This document shows positions 1-9,300 of a stretch of 54,099 nt of DNA, piece by piece. The notes under the pieces were generated by a model. The model saw only the letters and a list, made by a program, of their open reading frames with translations, was not told the DNA's origin and did not search any database. The position numbers and the translations under genes were made by a program. This DNA is from a virus, in the IMG/VR virus record IMGVR_UViG_3300025102_000038, positions 1-54,099 of that record. The stretch is one strand, 5' to 3'. Within the stretch, counting starts at the first letter, position 1; each line of letters starts with the position of its first letter.

Positions 1-24
1 AATGACAGTACACGGAGATTTAGC

Positions 25-1092
25 ATGAGCAAAGCAGCAGAATTAGCAAACCTTATAGGCAACATCAACGCAGGGGGTGGTGGAGTAAACAGGAATGTCA
101 TCATCAATGGTGCAATGAACGTGGCACAGAGAGGAACGTCAAGCACAGGATTGGGTGCTACAGATGGATATTATACTTGTGATAGGTGGCATCTTGATTT
201 TGCTAGCACAGCAGGACGTTTGACCATGACACAGGATAGCTCTGCACCAGAGGGTTTTGCTAATAGTTTAAAACTAGATTGTACTACAGCAGATACCTCT
301 ATTGCTTCAGGAGAGCAGACAACTTTGCAACATAGGATAGAAGGACAAAATCTACAGATGTTTGCAAAAGGTACATCTAGTGCAAAACCATATGCATTAA
401 GTTTTTATGTAAAAGGCAATGCCAGTGCTACTTACGTGGCTGAATTATTTGATTTAGATAATACTAGAGTAGTGTCAAAATCATTTAGTGTTACAACAGA
501 TTGGGCAAGAGTTGAACTAAGTTTTCCTACGGACACAACAGGAGCATTTGCTGATGACAATGGGCTTTCTCTGATGTTGAATATTTGGTTACACGCAGGT
601 TCTGATTTTACAAGTGGCACATTGGGTACAACTTGGAGTAGTAAGACAGACGCTAACAGAGCCGTAGGTGGAAGTAGTTTCTTTTCAAGCACAGACAACA
701 CCTTCTTCATCACAGGTGTTCAGTTAGAAGTAGGGCAGAACGCAACGAGCTTTGAGCATGAGCCTTTTGAGAGGACATTGACTAAGTGTCAGAGGTATCA
801 TGAAATATTAAGTGTTGTTGCATCAACAAATAGTATGTCTGGTCCTGTAGCAGTTGGGCAAGATATTGCAGGTAGAAAAACAATAGGACCATATTTTTAT
901 AAAACTGAAAAAAGAGCTGCTCCAACTATTGCTAATGTTTCTATAGGTATTGATACAGGAGATACAAATCATACTTTTGTGTTTTCTACAGGAACACGTT
1001 CAACAAGTGGTTCATCAACATCATCTACAAGCATAGGTGAAGCTGATGGACTTGAGAATGATTTTAATATAATAGTAGATGCAGAATTATAG
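25..1092 (+). CDS. Tail fibre / receptor-binding-type virion protein
   Basis: A 355-residue protein. Its N-terminal part has the pattern NVIINGAMNVAQRGTS followed by a beta-rich, Thr/Ser/Gly-rich domain (about residues 40-245) ending in GVQLEVGQNATSFEH. This pattern is common in fibre-associated, carbohydrate-binding-like domains of marine phages (recalled, not searched). The first residues (MSKAAELANLIGNI) match the usual N-terminus of such appendage proteins. The ATG has GGAG 8 nt upstream. The frame is open to the window edge, but the ribosome site supports this start. An upstream frame seems to end at 26-28 in an ATGA overlap, so another tail gene probably precedes it. Likely sits at the tail tip and contacts the host surface; the exact ligand is unknown. 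Confidence 0.6.
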   Translation: MSKAAELANLIGNINAGGGGVNRNVIINGAMNVAQRGTSSTGLGATDGYYTCDRWHLDFASTAGRLTMTQDSSAPEGFANSLKLDCTTADTSIASGEQTTLQHRIEGQNLQMFAKGTSSAKPYALSFYVKGNASATYVAELFDLDNTRVVSKSFSVTTDWARVELSFPTDTTGAFADDNGLSLMLNIWLHAGSDFTSGTLGTTWSSKTDANRAVGGSSFFSSTDNTFFITGVQLEVGQNATSFEHEPFERTLTKCQRYHEILSVVASTNSMSGPVAVGQDIAGRKTIGPYFYKTEKRAAPTIANVSIGIDTGDTNHTFVFSTGTRSTSGSSTSSTSIGEADGLENDFNIIVDAEL

Positions 1093-1100
1093 GAGTTAAA

Positions 1101-1274
1101 ATGATTGAAGAAGTTATAAAAGATTATGCAAAAGATGGCTCTACCGTAATTAATTATCAAGCAAAAATAAACGGAGCTTGGTATTCTGTACCACTAGACC
1201 CTGCTAACAGACAATACGCAGAGATAATGCAACAAGTAAAGGAAGGCACACTGACTATCAAGGACGCTGAGTAG
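1101..1274 (+). CDS. Small hypothetical protein, 57 aa
   Basis: A short ORF directly after the fibre gene, with AGGAG 5 nt before the ATG. It is acidic and reads MIEEVIKDYAKDG at the start, with WYSVPLDPANRQYAEI in the middle. That resembles short phage proteins encoded beside tail-fibre genes, but no function is assigned. Its TAG stop shares one base with the GTG start of the next gene (TAGTG), so the two are probably translationally coupled. Confidence 0.7.
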   Translation: MIEEVIKDYAKDGSTVINYQAKINGAWYSVPLDPANRQYAEIMQQVKEGTLTIKDAE

Positions 1275-1768
1275 TGTTTGACCCAATCACCATATCTGCT
1301 GCAGTCGCAACTGCAAGCACAGCCTTCAACGGAATCAAGAGGGCATTTGCAGCAGGACGAGACTTAGAAGCAATGTCGCAGGACTTGTCACGGTGGATGG
1401 GAGCAGTCAGTGATGTAGACAACGCACACAAGTCAGCCAAGAACCCATCAATGGTTCGTAAGATGTTTGGTGGTGGCAGTATAGAACAGGAAGCCATTGA
1501 AGCGTTTACTGCTAAAAAGAAGCTAGAAGAGCAACGCTATGAGCTAAAACAGTTTTTGATGTTTACCCACGGAAGTAAGTCATGGGACGATTTGCTTGCA
1601 ATGGAAGGGCAGATACGCAAGAGAAGACAGAAAGAAGTATATGACAAGCAAGTGTTCAGAGAAAAGGTTATAACATATGTCGCTGTGGCAGTGGTTCTGG
1701 TTGTTGGCTTTAGTATTCTGGGTACTGTTATATACGGTCTTATGGGGTTCGACAGAGGTTGGTGGTAA
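1274..1768 (+). CDS. C-terminally anchored membrane protein, unknown function
   Basis: 164 residues from a GTG start overlapping the previous stop. Residues 1-130 are soluble, mostly helical and charged, with a stretch rich in Lys/Glu/Gln/Arg (about 78-125). A single hydrophobic segment at about 134-157 (ITYVAVAVVLVVGFSILG) leaves a short tail. Such proteins recur near tail genes of marine podoviruses, but I cannot name the family. The membrane segment lies in the DNA that also encodes, in another frame, the hydrophobic N-terminus of the next gene. A lysis-related role is possible from that layout but unproven. Confidence 0.6.
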   Translation: MFDPITISAAVATASTAFNGIKRAFAAGRDLEAMSQDLSRWMGAVSDVDNAHKSAKNPSMVRKMFGGGSIEQEAIEAFTAKKKLEEQRYELKQFLMFTHGSKSWDDLLAMEGQIRKRRQKEVYDKQVFREKVITYVAVAVVLVVGFSILGTVIYGLMGFDRGWW

Positions 1769-2144
1769 CTGCGTAAGAAAAGATGGTGGTCAGTACACGT
1801 TTGAGTGGCTTTGTGCAGACAACAGTGGTATAATACACCTAGCACAATCTGACAACATTAAGAACTGCTACACCTGCTTTCTCAAAAGGTTCAGTGACTG
1901 GACATGGGAGCAGGAAATACGGAAAGGCAAACGTGAAGACCCAAAGCACATCACATGCCGTAGATACAAAAGAGTGCAAGCAAAGAACGGACAGCAGGTC
2001 TGTCTGTACAAAGGGGCAAACGATACATACACGCTAGTGGTAGAGGGGAACTGCCCAAATGAGTACCGTTGCAAGTATGACCCAAATGGTCAGCCACCTA
2101 ACATAGATAGTGTTTTAGATTCAATGAATAAGAGTTTTAAGTAA
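1677..2144 (+). CDS. Secreted or membrane-anchored Cys-rich protein overlapping its neighbour
   Basis: 155 residues. The first 25 residues (MSLWQWFWLLALVFWVLL...) form a signal-anchor-like hydrophobic segment. The rest is polar with eight cysteines (GNCV, WLCAD, NCYTC, ITC, QVC, GNC, YRC), fitting an oxidised periplasmic domain. AAAGG precedes the ATG by about 10 nt. It overlaps the previous gene by 92 nt in a different frame, and both frames encode a membrane segment there. The nested layout recalls Rz/Rz1 spanin pairs, but no lipobox is evident and the domain matches no spanin I know. A later start would lose the export signal. Confidence 0.6.
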   Translation: MSLWQWFWLLALVFWVLLYTVLWGSTEVGGNCVRKDGGQYTFEWLCADNSGIIHLAQSDNIKNCYTCFLKRFSDWTWEQEIRKGKREDPKHITCRRYKRVQAKNGQQVCLYKGANDTYTLVVEGNCPNEYRCKYDPNGQPPNIDSVLDSMNKSFK

Positions 2145-2145
2145 T

Positions 2146-2382
2146 ATGGAAATAGACCCAGTAATGTTTTGGAATTTAATTCTAACCCTTGTGATAGCAC
2201 CTGCTATATGGACATTTCGTAATGTAATGATTGAGTTGAAACGCATAGACATACTCCTGAATAAAACGAGAGAAGAGTATGCATCAAGAGCAGAGGTAAA
2301 GCAGGAGATGCATGGAGTGATGGAAGCATTACATAGACTAGAAGATAAACTAGATAGGGTATTAAGTAGAGAGAGCAAATGA
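2146..2382 (+). CDS. Small membrane protein with coiled coil (spanin- or holin-like)
   Basis: 78 residues: an N-terminal hydrophobic segment (about 7-27, FWNLILTLVIAPAIWTF) followed by a charged helix (30-78) with heptad-like Leu/Ile spacing (ELKRIDILLNK, VMEALHRLEDKLDRVL). Single TM plus coiled coil is the layout of inner-membrane spanins and of some phage accessory membrane proteins. It starts 1 nt after the Cys-rich exported protein ends and shares ATGA with the next gene. An inner/outer pair with the preceding exported protein is an inference from this order. Confidence 0.6.
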   Translation: MEIDPVMFWNLILTLVIAPAIWTFRNVMIELKRIDILLNKTREEYASRAEVKQEMHGVMEALHRLEDKLDRVLSRESK

Positions 2383-4250
2383 TTCAGTTTCAAGGATTTA
2401 AGCCATCAGGCATGGAAAAGATAGCCAATGCTATGGGATTTCAAGGCAACATAAAAGATTTTCAAAAGTTTTTAGAAGACAACCCTGATAGACAAACAGA
2501 GATGATGCGTTATCAAGATGCTGCTAAACAGATGGCAGAGGGTGGTTATATTAAAAAGATGCAGACAGGTGGATCTATAGGAGAGATAACATCTAAAAGA
2601 GTTACTGATCCTAAACTTCCTACACAAGCTGTTGTTGCTCCTGTTGGTGTACCTCAGTCACCCGATCAGCTTATAGATCCTACAGGTTCTCAGTTAGGAA
2701 CTACACCTATGGCAGGTGGGGTAGGAGCTACAACCACTACAGCTACAACTGCACCTCAAAAAGATATAACTAAGTTTGAAGCTGATACAAAATCAGATGA
2801 GGTTCAGGCTACAGCGAGTGCTATAACGGCATCACAGGTAGATCCTACAGATCCTAGAGCAAAAGTAAATGCAGCCGAAGCTACTAAATCAAGTGTATCT
2901 GATTTAAATGCAGCCCAAGGCACAGCTATAAAGCTAGAGAATCCTGTACAAAGACAGATACAAGATGGAGAGATTATATCTGAAGTAGCAAATGCAGAGA
3001 AAGCATCTAAGTTTACAGAACAGATACAAGCTGCAGAAGCTACCCCATCAACACAAGCTACCGTACAAGGACAGTTAGCTAATCTTACAGCTAACTTTGA
3101 TGCTACTAACCCACCTGCTTGGGCAGCAGGGGCTTTAAGAGGTGTGCAAGCTATGATGGCACAGCGAGGATTAGGTGCATCTAGCATGGCAGGACAAGCT
3201 CTTGTACAGGCAGCAATGGAATCAGCCCTGCCAATAGCACAGGCAGATGCTCAAACCATAGCATCGTTTGAAGCACAAAACTTATCTAACAGACAGCAAA
3301 GAGCAATGCTTGCTGCCCAACAACGTGCTACCTTTATGGGCATGGAGTTTGATCAAGGATTTCAAGCAAGAGTGCAGAATGCATCTCGTATTGCTGACAT
3401 AGCCAACATGAACTTTAATGCAGATCAACAGATAGCATTAGAGAATAGTCGTATGGCTAACACCATGAACCTCAACAATCTTACAAATAGACAAGCATTA
3501 GTCATGGCAGAAGCAAGTGCTTTGGCTAACTTAGATATGTCTAACTTAAATAATAGACAACAGGCAGCGGTAATGAATGCACAGTCATTCCTACAAAGAG
3601 ATATGGCTAACATGTCTAATAAACAACAGGTAGAAATGTTTAGAGGACAGCAGGTAATACAATCTTTGTTCACTGATCAGGCTGCAGAAAATGCAGCAAG
3701 ACAGTTTAATGCTACAAGTCAGAATCAAGTGGATCAGTTCTTTGCACAGCTATCTACACAGACATCACAGTTCAATGCATCACAAGCTAATGCACATGCA
3801 CAATTCAACGCAGGTGAATCTAATGCACTGTCTAAGTTTAACTCAGAAATGCAGAATCAACGTGATCAATTCAATGCAAAGAATAGACTTATAATAGATC
3901 AGAACAATGCACAGTGGAGGAGAGAGATAGCCACAGCCGATACTACAGCCTTAAATAGAGCTAACGAACTAAATGCTACTGCCTTGCTAAATATATCTAA
4001 TAGTGCCTATAATAATTTATGGCAGTATTATGGTGATATTATGGACATGGCTTGGGAAAGCACAGAGAACGAAAGAGAACGTGTTGTAAAGATGGCTATT
4101 GCACAGTTGAATGCTGACACAAACAGAGAACTAGGTGAGATGAAAAATGACTATGACTCATCCTTTGGTTTTGGTAGCCTAATTGGTACATTCTTGAGTG
4201 CAGGTAAAGATAGTGTCGTTGGATCTTTGTTTGGTCTAGGAGGAACATAA
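2379..4250 (+). CDS. Gln/Asn-rich internal virion protein candidate
   Basis: 623 residues. The N-terminus (GMEKIANAMGFQGNIKDFQKFLEDNP, then EGGYIKKMQTGGSIG) matches a head often seen on marine phage structural proteins. Residues 75-240 are Thr/Ala/Pro-rich and probably disordered. Residues 250-560 are helical repeats with recurrent NRQQ/NKQQ (LSNRQQRAM, LNNRQQAAV, MSNKQQVEM) followed by several QFNA units (ARQFNA, SQFNAS, AQFNAG, DQFNAK). The C-terminus is glycine-rich (FGFGSLIGTFLSAG). It lies in a block of ever larger virion-type genes ending with the 1336-residue protein, where ejection proteins are expected. It overlaps the upstream stop as ATGA. Confidence 0.55.
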   Translation: MIQFQGFKPSGMEKIANAMGFQGNIKDFQKFLEDNPDRQTEMMRYQDAAKQMAEGGYIKKMQTGGSIGEITSKRVTDPKLPTQAVVAPVGVPQSPDQLIDPTGSQLGTTPMAGGVGATTTTATTAPQKDITKFEADTKSDEVQATASAITASQVDPTDPRAKVNAAEATKSSVSDLNAAQGTAIKLENPVQRQIQDGEIISEVANAEKASKFTEQIQAAEATPSTQATVQGQLANLTANFDATNPPAWAAGALRGVQAMMAQRGLGASSMAGQALVQAAMESALPIAQADAQTIASFEAQNLSNRQQRAMLAAQQRATFMGMEFDQGFQARVQNASRIADIANMNFNADQQIALENSRMANTMNLNNLTNRQALVMAEASALANLDMSNLNNRQQAAVMNAQSFLQRDMANMSNKQQVEMFRGQQVIQSLFTDQAAENAARQFNATSQNQVDQFFAQLSTQTSQFNASQANAHAQFNAGESNALSKFNSEMQNQRDQFNAKNRLIIDQNNAQWRREIATADTTALNRANELNATALLNISNSAYNNLWQYYGDIMDMAWESTENERERVVKMAIAQLNADTNRELGEMKNDYDSSFGFGSLIGTFLSAGKDSVVGSLFGLGGT

Positions 4251-4251
4251 T

Positions 4252-4473
4252 ATGACTTATAACCCAACAAACCCTGTTGCTGATGCTATGCAAGGTGTTG
4301 AAGCAATGCTAAAAAGAAAACCTGTAAAAATGGAAACTAAAAGAACAGGTATGCTTTCTAAGAGAACCCCATCTATGCAAAATAATATGGACGAGGACAA
4401 GGCAACCATAGCCATGTATGTACAAACCATAAGAGATGTAATAGAAGAGAACAAAAACAATGAGAAAACCTGA
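4252..4473 (+). CDS. Small hypothetical protein, 73 aa
   Basis: Short Lys/Met-rich protein starting 1 nt after the preceding gene and overlapping the following one by 14 nt. It reads NPVADAMQGVEAMLKRKPVKM, then a Thr/Lys/Met stretch and an acidic helix. No domain recognised. It is tightly packed in a run of virion-type genes, so a small structural or assembly role is the simplest guess. Confidence 0.6.
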   Translation: MTYNPTNPVADAMQGVEAMLKRKPVKMETKRTGMLSKRTPSMQNNMDEDKATIAMYVQTIRDVIEENKNNEKT

Positions 4474-4966
4474 ACCACAAGTTGATGCCCCGATTCCCGG
4501 ACAAAGCTTAACTGCACCTCTGGGTGGTAGACCTTGGCAACAACCACCACAATACGATACCGTAGAAGAAGCACTAGAATACTACGTTCCAAAGATGACA
4601 GACAGAGGATTTGTAAAGAAGCTGTTGACCATCATGGAGCTTGGTATACCTTTGACTACTATTGCTAACTCAATACAAACTGCTTCTGTAATGGAAGGCA
4701 AGCACAGCATAGATATAGGAGTTCTTGCTGCCCCTATACTTGTAGAGCTAATGAAAAATATAGGTGAAGCAAACGAGGTAAGTTACGTAGTGGGTACAGG
4801 GCAAGATGACATGAAAGACAGAGCAAGTATAGCTTTAGCTAATAAGAAAGGTGACATAAATTTATCAGATGAACCTGTGGCTGATGTACCTGTAGAAAAA
4901 GTTGAAGAGGTAGAACCCGAAGAAGAATTAAAAGGATTGATGGCAAGAAGGAGTAACGCACAATGA
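4460..4966 (+). CDS. Conserved-looking virion-associated protein, 168 aa
   Basis: N-terminus is Pro-rich (PEPQVDAPIPGQSLTAPLGGRPW). The middle (about 30-120) is helical with hydrophobic patches (MELGIPLTTIANSIQTASVMEG, IDIGVLAAPILVELMKNIGEA) and the C-terminus is acidic (EKVEEVEPEEEL). Proteins with this architecture occur next to internal virion genes in marine podoviruses, often unnamed. Overlaps both neighbours (14 nt upstream, ATGA downstream). No enzymatic motif seen. Confidence 0.55.
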   Translation: MRKPEPQVDAPIPGQSLTAPLGGRPWQQPPQYDTVEEALEYYVPKMTDRGFVKKLLTIMELGIPLTTIANSIQTASVMEGKHSIDIGVLAAPILVELMKNIGEANEVSYVVGTGQDDMKDRASIALANKKGDINLSDEPVADVPVEKVEEVEPEEELKGLMARRSNAQ

Positions 4967-6309
4967 GTTTAGGTGGATTTGCAGGTGGTATGGCATCAGC
5001 TTTTCAGAAGGCTATTGATAGAGAGCAAGAAGAAAAGATGGAAGCAAAAAGAGAAAAGGCAGCACAGCTACGTCAGGCTGCATCTTTTGCTCACTCTGAA
5101 AAGCTATACACTCGTAGGCTTATGGACGATGAAAGAAAGAGCCTTAGAGAAACAGAGCAAGGACTAAAAGCATTATTTGGATCAGGTCCTGACTCTTTAC
5201 CTTATGTGCAAGCATGGATGGGAATGGGTGGTGCAGGTATAGAACAGTTAAAAGAATTAAAAGAATTTGCCAAAGAAAAAAGAGTGCCATTTAAATCTTA
5301 CTTAGATCTGAGCTATCCTATAAACGATGAGACAGGGGAGTTGTTTACTCAAGAAAATTATGGTGCTATAAATTTAAATAACACCATAGAAACAATGATA
5401 AAGAGAAGGGTTGGCGATGATCCAAACGCAGCATTTGTTCGACCACAAATAGGTGGTGTAATAAAAGATTATGAAAAAGACTATTCTATATATAATCTGT
5501 CCTATGATGAAGTTAACGTAGAAATAGCAAGAGTCATGGATAACATTTCATTAGCAGAACAAGATAATAGCCCTGCGTTAGAGCTTAATAAAGAATTAGA
5601 AAATCTTAGAGCTTGGAGAAAAACTATATTAAGGAATAAAAGAGATATGGCTATAAACCAAGAGACAGCAGGAGATTCTGCTTCTGCTAAGAATGTTGTA
5701 AGAAGAGATGTTAACTCTTTATTAGACTCAGCTATACCTGATTCTAATATGAAACTAGGACTTGAAGCAGGAACTTTTTTAACTATGGAGGGTGATAGAA
5801 ATAGATATATAGATGCCTTTAACAGAGTCATAACAGAAATGGGTGATCCACAGGGGGGTATATATAGCGTCTATAAAGAGGGACAAAGAGAAGGTGTTAG
5901 TGGTGTAACACTTTTTAATGCTGCTTTAATACAGATGAACACAGTCGTATCAAGAAAAAATAGTTTAATGGAGCAAATGATTTCAGAATCCAAAGCAATG
6001 GACATTACAGGAACAGATGCAATTAGAGTTATAACAAAAACTTATGATCCAGAAAATAAAGATATTCATAATGATAAAATTGGAAAAGTTATAGCGATTC
6101 AATATGATGCAGAAGCAACACCTACGTATAAAATATTAAAGGGTATTAATCCTGCAAAGGCAACGGATGAAGCTGCGGCTAGAGCCAAAGCCAAACAAAT
6201 ACATGGTGATAACTACACTGAAAAACAATGGATTGCAGAATATAATCCATACGGAATGTTTTTTTACAAACAAAGTTCTAGGTTTACCATAGATGGTCCG
6301 GGTAAATAG
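4963..6309 (+). CDS. Internal virion protein candidate, 448 aa
   Basis: Begins MSLGGFAGGMASAFQKAIDREQEEKMEAKREK: a glycine-rich start running into a long basic/acidic helix (20-70), typical of phage internal or ejection proteins. The remainder is helical with no recognised catalytic motif. Start overlaps the upstream stop (ATGA). Position between the 168-residue and the 1336-residue genes fits one member of a three- to four-component ejection set, by analogy with T7 gp14/15/16; there is no direct homology evidence. Confidence 0.5.
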   Translation: MSLGGFAGGMASAFQKAIDREQEEKMEAKREKAAQLRQAASFAHSEKLYTRRLMDDERKSLRETEQGLKALFGSGPDSLPYVQAWMGMGGAGIEQLKELKEFAKEKRVPFKSYLDLSYPINDETGELFTQENYGAINLNNTIETMIKRRVGDDPNAAFVRPQIGGVIKDYEKDYSIYNLSYDEVNVEIARVMDNISLAEQDNSPALELNKELENLRAWRKTILRNKRDMAINQETAGDSASAKNVVRRDVNSLLDSAIPDSNMKLGLEAGTFLTMEGDRNRYIDAFNRVITEMGDPQGGIYSVYKEGQREGVSGVTLFNAALIQMNTVVSRKNSLMEQMISESKAMDITGTDAIRVITKTYDPENKDIHNDKIGKVIAIQYDAEATPTYKILKGINPAKATDEAAARAKAKQIHGDNYTEKQWIAEYNPYGMFFYKQSSRFTIDGPGK

Positions 6310-6320
6310 GTATATAACAC

Positions 6321-9300
6321 ATGGATGAAGAAGATTTCAAAATGGATTACAACATAGGGGGTCTGGACACTAAAGAACAGACAGACACAAATACTAATGT
6401 TGTAGATGATGATGACGAAGACTTTAAAATGGATTACAATATGGGTGCTGATGAGGAAGCTCCCTCTAATCAGAACTCTAGTCACATCAAAGATACTTCC
6501 CAAAATAGCACAAATGAACATTTAACTGATAACGATCAAGTTCCTAATGTAGAGGTTGACGTAGATAAAAATCGTAGCCTGTTAGATTTAGGTGTTGATG
6601 GTGTAAAGTATACAGCCAAGTATGCACCACCAGATATGGCTAATTTTGCTACGTCACCAAGAGAGTGGTCATCTATACCAAAAGGCATGACCGCAGCTGC
6701 ATCAAATATCATGGAGTTTTTAGGAGATTTAGATCAGGCTAGTTATAAACTTTTTGGAGTGTGGACTTGGGGTGGTGATGGAGATAATAAATGGGAGTTT
6801 ACAGATGTATTGCCACAGTGGGTAGCTCCTTGGAGAACAGAAGAATTAAAAAAATATTACAAAGAGGAAAATAAAAGAGGTCACACATTTCATGCACTAG
6901 CTAATGCTTTTGATAAATCACAAGAAGTATTTCCAGAGGAGTACGAAACAGGAACTGCAGGGTTTACTTTTGAAGCATCTAGATTTTTAACAGGACTAAA
7001 AGGAATAGAAAAAACTTTTAAAATAACAAAAGCAAATAAGTTTTTTTCTAAAGACAGATTTAAAAATATGCTGTCTGGAGAAGCCTTAACAGGATATATT
7101 ATTTTTGGTAAAGACGATGAAGGTCTTGGAGATATGTTAAAACTTGCAGGACTTAATATACCTGAAGCTCTTACTCAGTCTGGTTGGGATGACACAAATG
7201 ATGAAGTATGGGTTAGAAGAGCATTAGGAGCAGTAGAAGGTATATTTACAGGAGCTTTACTAGACAGTGAATTGTATAAAGGCATTGGGAGTGTAGTAAA
7301 ATTAGTTAAAGGCAAAGAAAAAGCCATAAAAGAAAAAGTAAAAACTGGCACAATATCTGATGAAACTAACAAAGAGATAGACGATGCTATGGAAGAGATA
7401 GAAAGTATTGATGTAGAAAAAGGTGTTGAGCAAGCTAAAACTTGGAAGTTAAAAGATGACACTGTGTCACAAGCTAGAAAAAGAATAGAGAAGGCACAGA
7501 ATGCCACAGCAAACAGAACTAACATGCAAAGAATGAACAACGAGCAAGTTGTAAATAAGAACGTAGGCTACTACAATAATCTTGTCCGTGAGTTTGAGGA
7601 GAACCTATCCATAAATAAAAATAACGGTTTGAAAAGAGGGGACGATGGATTCTTCACAATCTCTAATATGGAGAACAATAAATTAGTAATAGACAAAGAT
7701 AAAATTACTAGACTAAGAAAACAAATTCTTACAGCTAAAGAAGAAAAACAAAAGTATTCACTTTCAGGACAGATAGCAGCCAGATCTACCATAGAAGGTT
7801 ATGAGATGGGTGAGGGTTCTATTGATTACATACTTGACCCTGATCAGATAGGTAACATTACAGCAGACGAACTAGATGCTCTGTCTACAAGGGTGTTAGA
7901 CACAGAAAATATAGAAGCTCTTACAACTGTGGCTGTTGAGTTAAAGAATGCCTATCCTAATAAATGGAAAAATAACCAGTCCGTTATGGAAAACATATTC
8001 CGTTTATCTACAATGAATGAATTGACTATAGCAAAAGACCATCCCTTATGGCAAGCTTTAGACAAGGCAGGTATGTCCTTTGAAGATTTTGTAACAGCAC
8101 ATCTAGGATCTGCATCAGAAGCAGGTAGAACTCTACAGAAATATTCCACTTTGTCAAAAAGACTAAAACCAAAAACACAAAAACAACGACAAGATAATAT
8201 GATAAAGAGACAGGGTTGGTTTGGTACATACTTTAGACGAGTAGAAAATATAAGACGAGGTCTTCTTGTATCACAGATAGCAACTGCTGCAAGAAACCTA
8301 GAGTCAGGGCTAATAAGATCTCCTGTAGAGTCTCTAAATAATATAATAGAAGTTGGGTTACAAGACATAGCACAAGGCAAGTTTTTTGCAAACAATAGAG
8401 TATTTCAAAGAACAACATGGCAAGACAGCTTTGCTAACCTACGGTACATATACTCTGACAGAGAGCTTGCAAAAGGCTTTACTGATATACTATTAAATCA
8501 ACCTGAGTTACAAAAGTTTAACAATCAAATGTTTAATACGATCAATGAGATACAGGTATCAACAGGTAGAGGATCAGGCACTGCTACAGACAAAGTTCTA
8601 TCTAAGATGGAAGACTTTACACTAGCCTTGAATGCACCTAACAGATGGCAAGACTTCTTGTTGAGAAGAGCAACATTCTTAGGAGAAGCCCGAAGACTGT
8701 TTAGACAGAAGATGGGTGTAGATTTAATTGAGGAGTTGGAGAACGGTAGATTAAAAGATCTGTTGCGTGATGCCAAGGATTTAAATAAGACACTAGATCA
8801 AGAAGATGGTGGGGTGTCAGCTATAGAATTATTTGCAGAAGCAACAGAGAGAGCTTTAGATCTAACTTATTCCTCTGCACCAGAAGTGCCACTAAATAAA
8901 TCCATAGCATCTTTTATTGTAAATAATAATCTTACTGTGTTTGTTCCTTTCCCACGGTTTATGTTCAAGAGTATGGAACTCATGGCTGAGAACTCTGCAG
9001 GTGCTTTGATAGTCCCTATCAGAAGAATGATACCTGAGTCTTTGGGTGGGCAAAAGGGTGGTCTTACTCAACGTGACTACAGAATGATATCTCGTAACTT
9101 AACAGGTGGCTCTGCTATAATGGCAGCAACCTATTTGCAGACTCAGAAAGAAGAGGGAGAGGATTATAAACTATTGAAGCTAGATGATGGCACTATGATA
9201 GATACTACTCCTCTGTTTCCATTACGACAGTTTATGTTCTTGGGTAAAATAGGCAGAGAGTTTTGGAGAGCTACATATGATGTAGGTGAAGGAGCTGCAG

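Noticed and set aside
2804-3187. Minus-strand ORF of 127 codons
   Set aside because: Shadow of the Ala/Gln-rich virion gene; composition (Ala/Cys/Val) follows from reverse reading, with no start signal.
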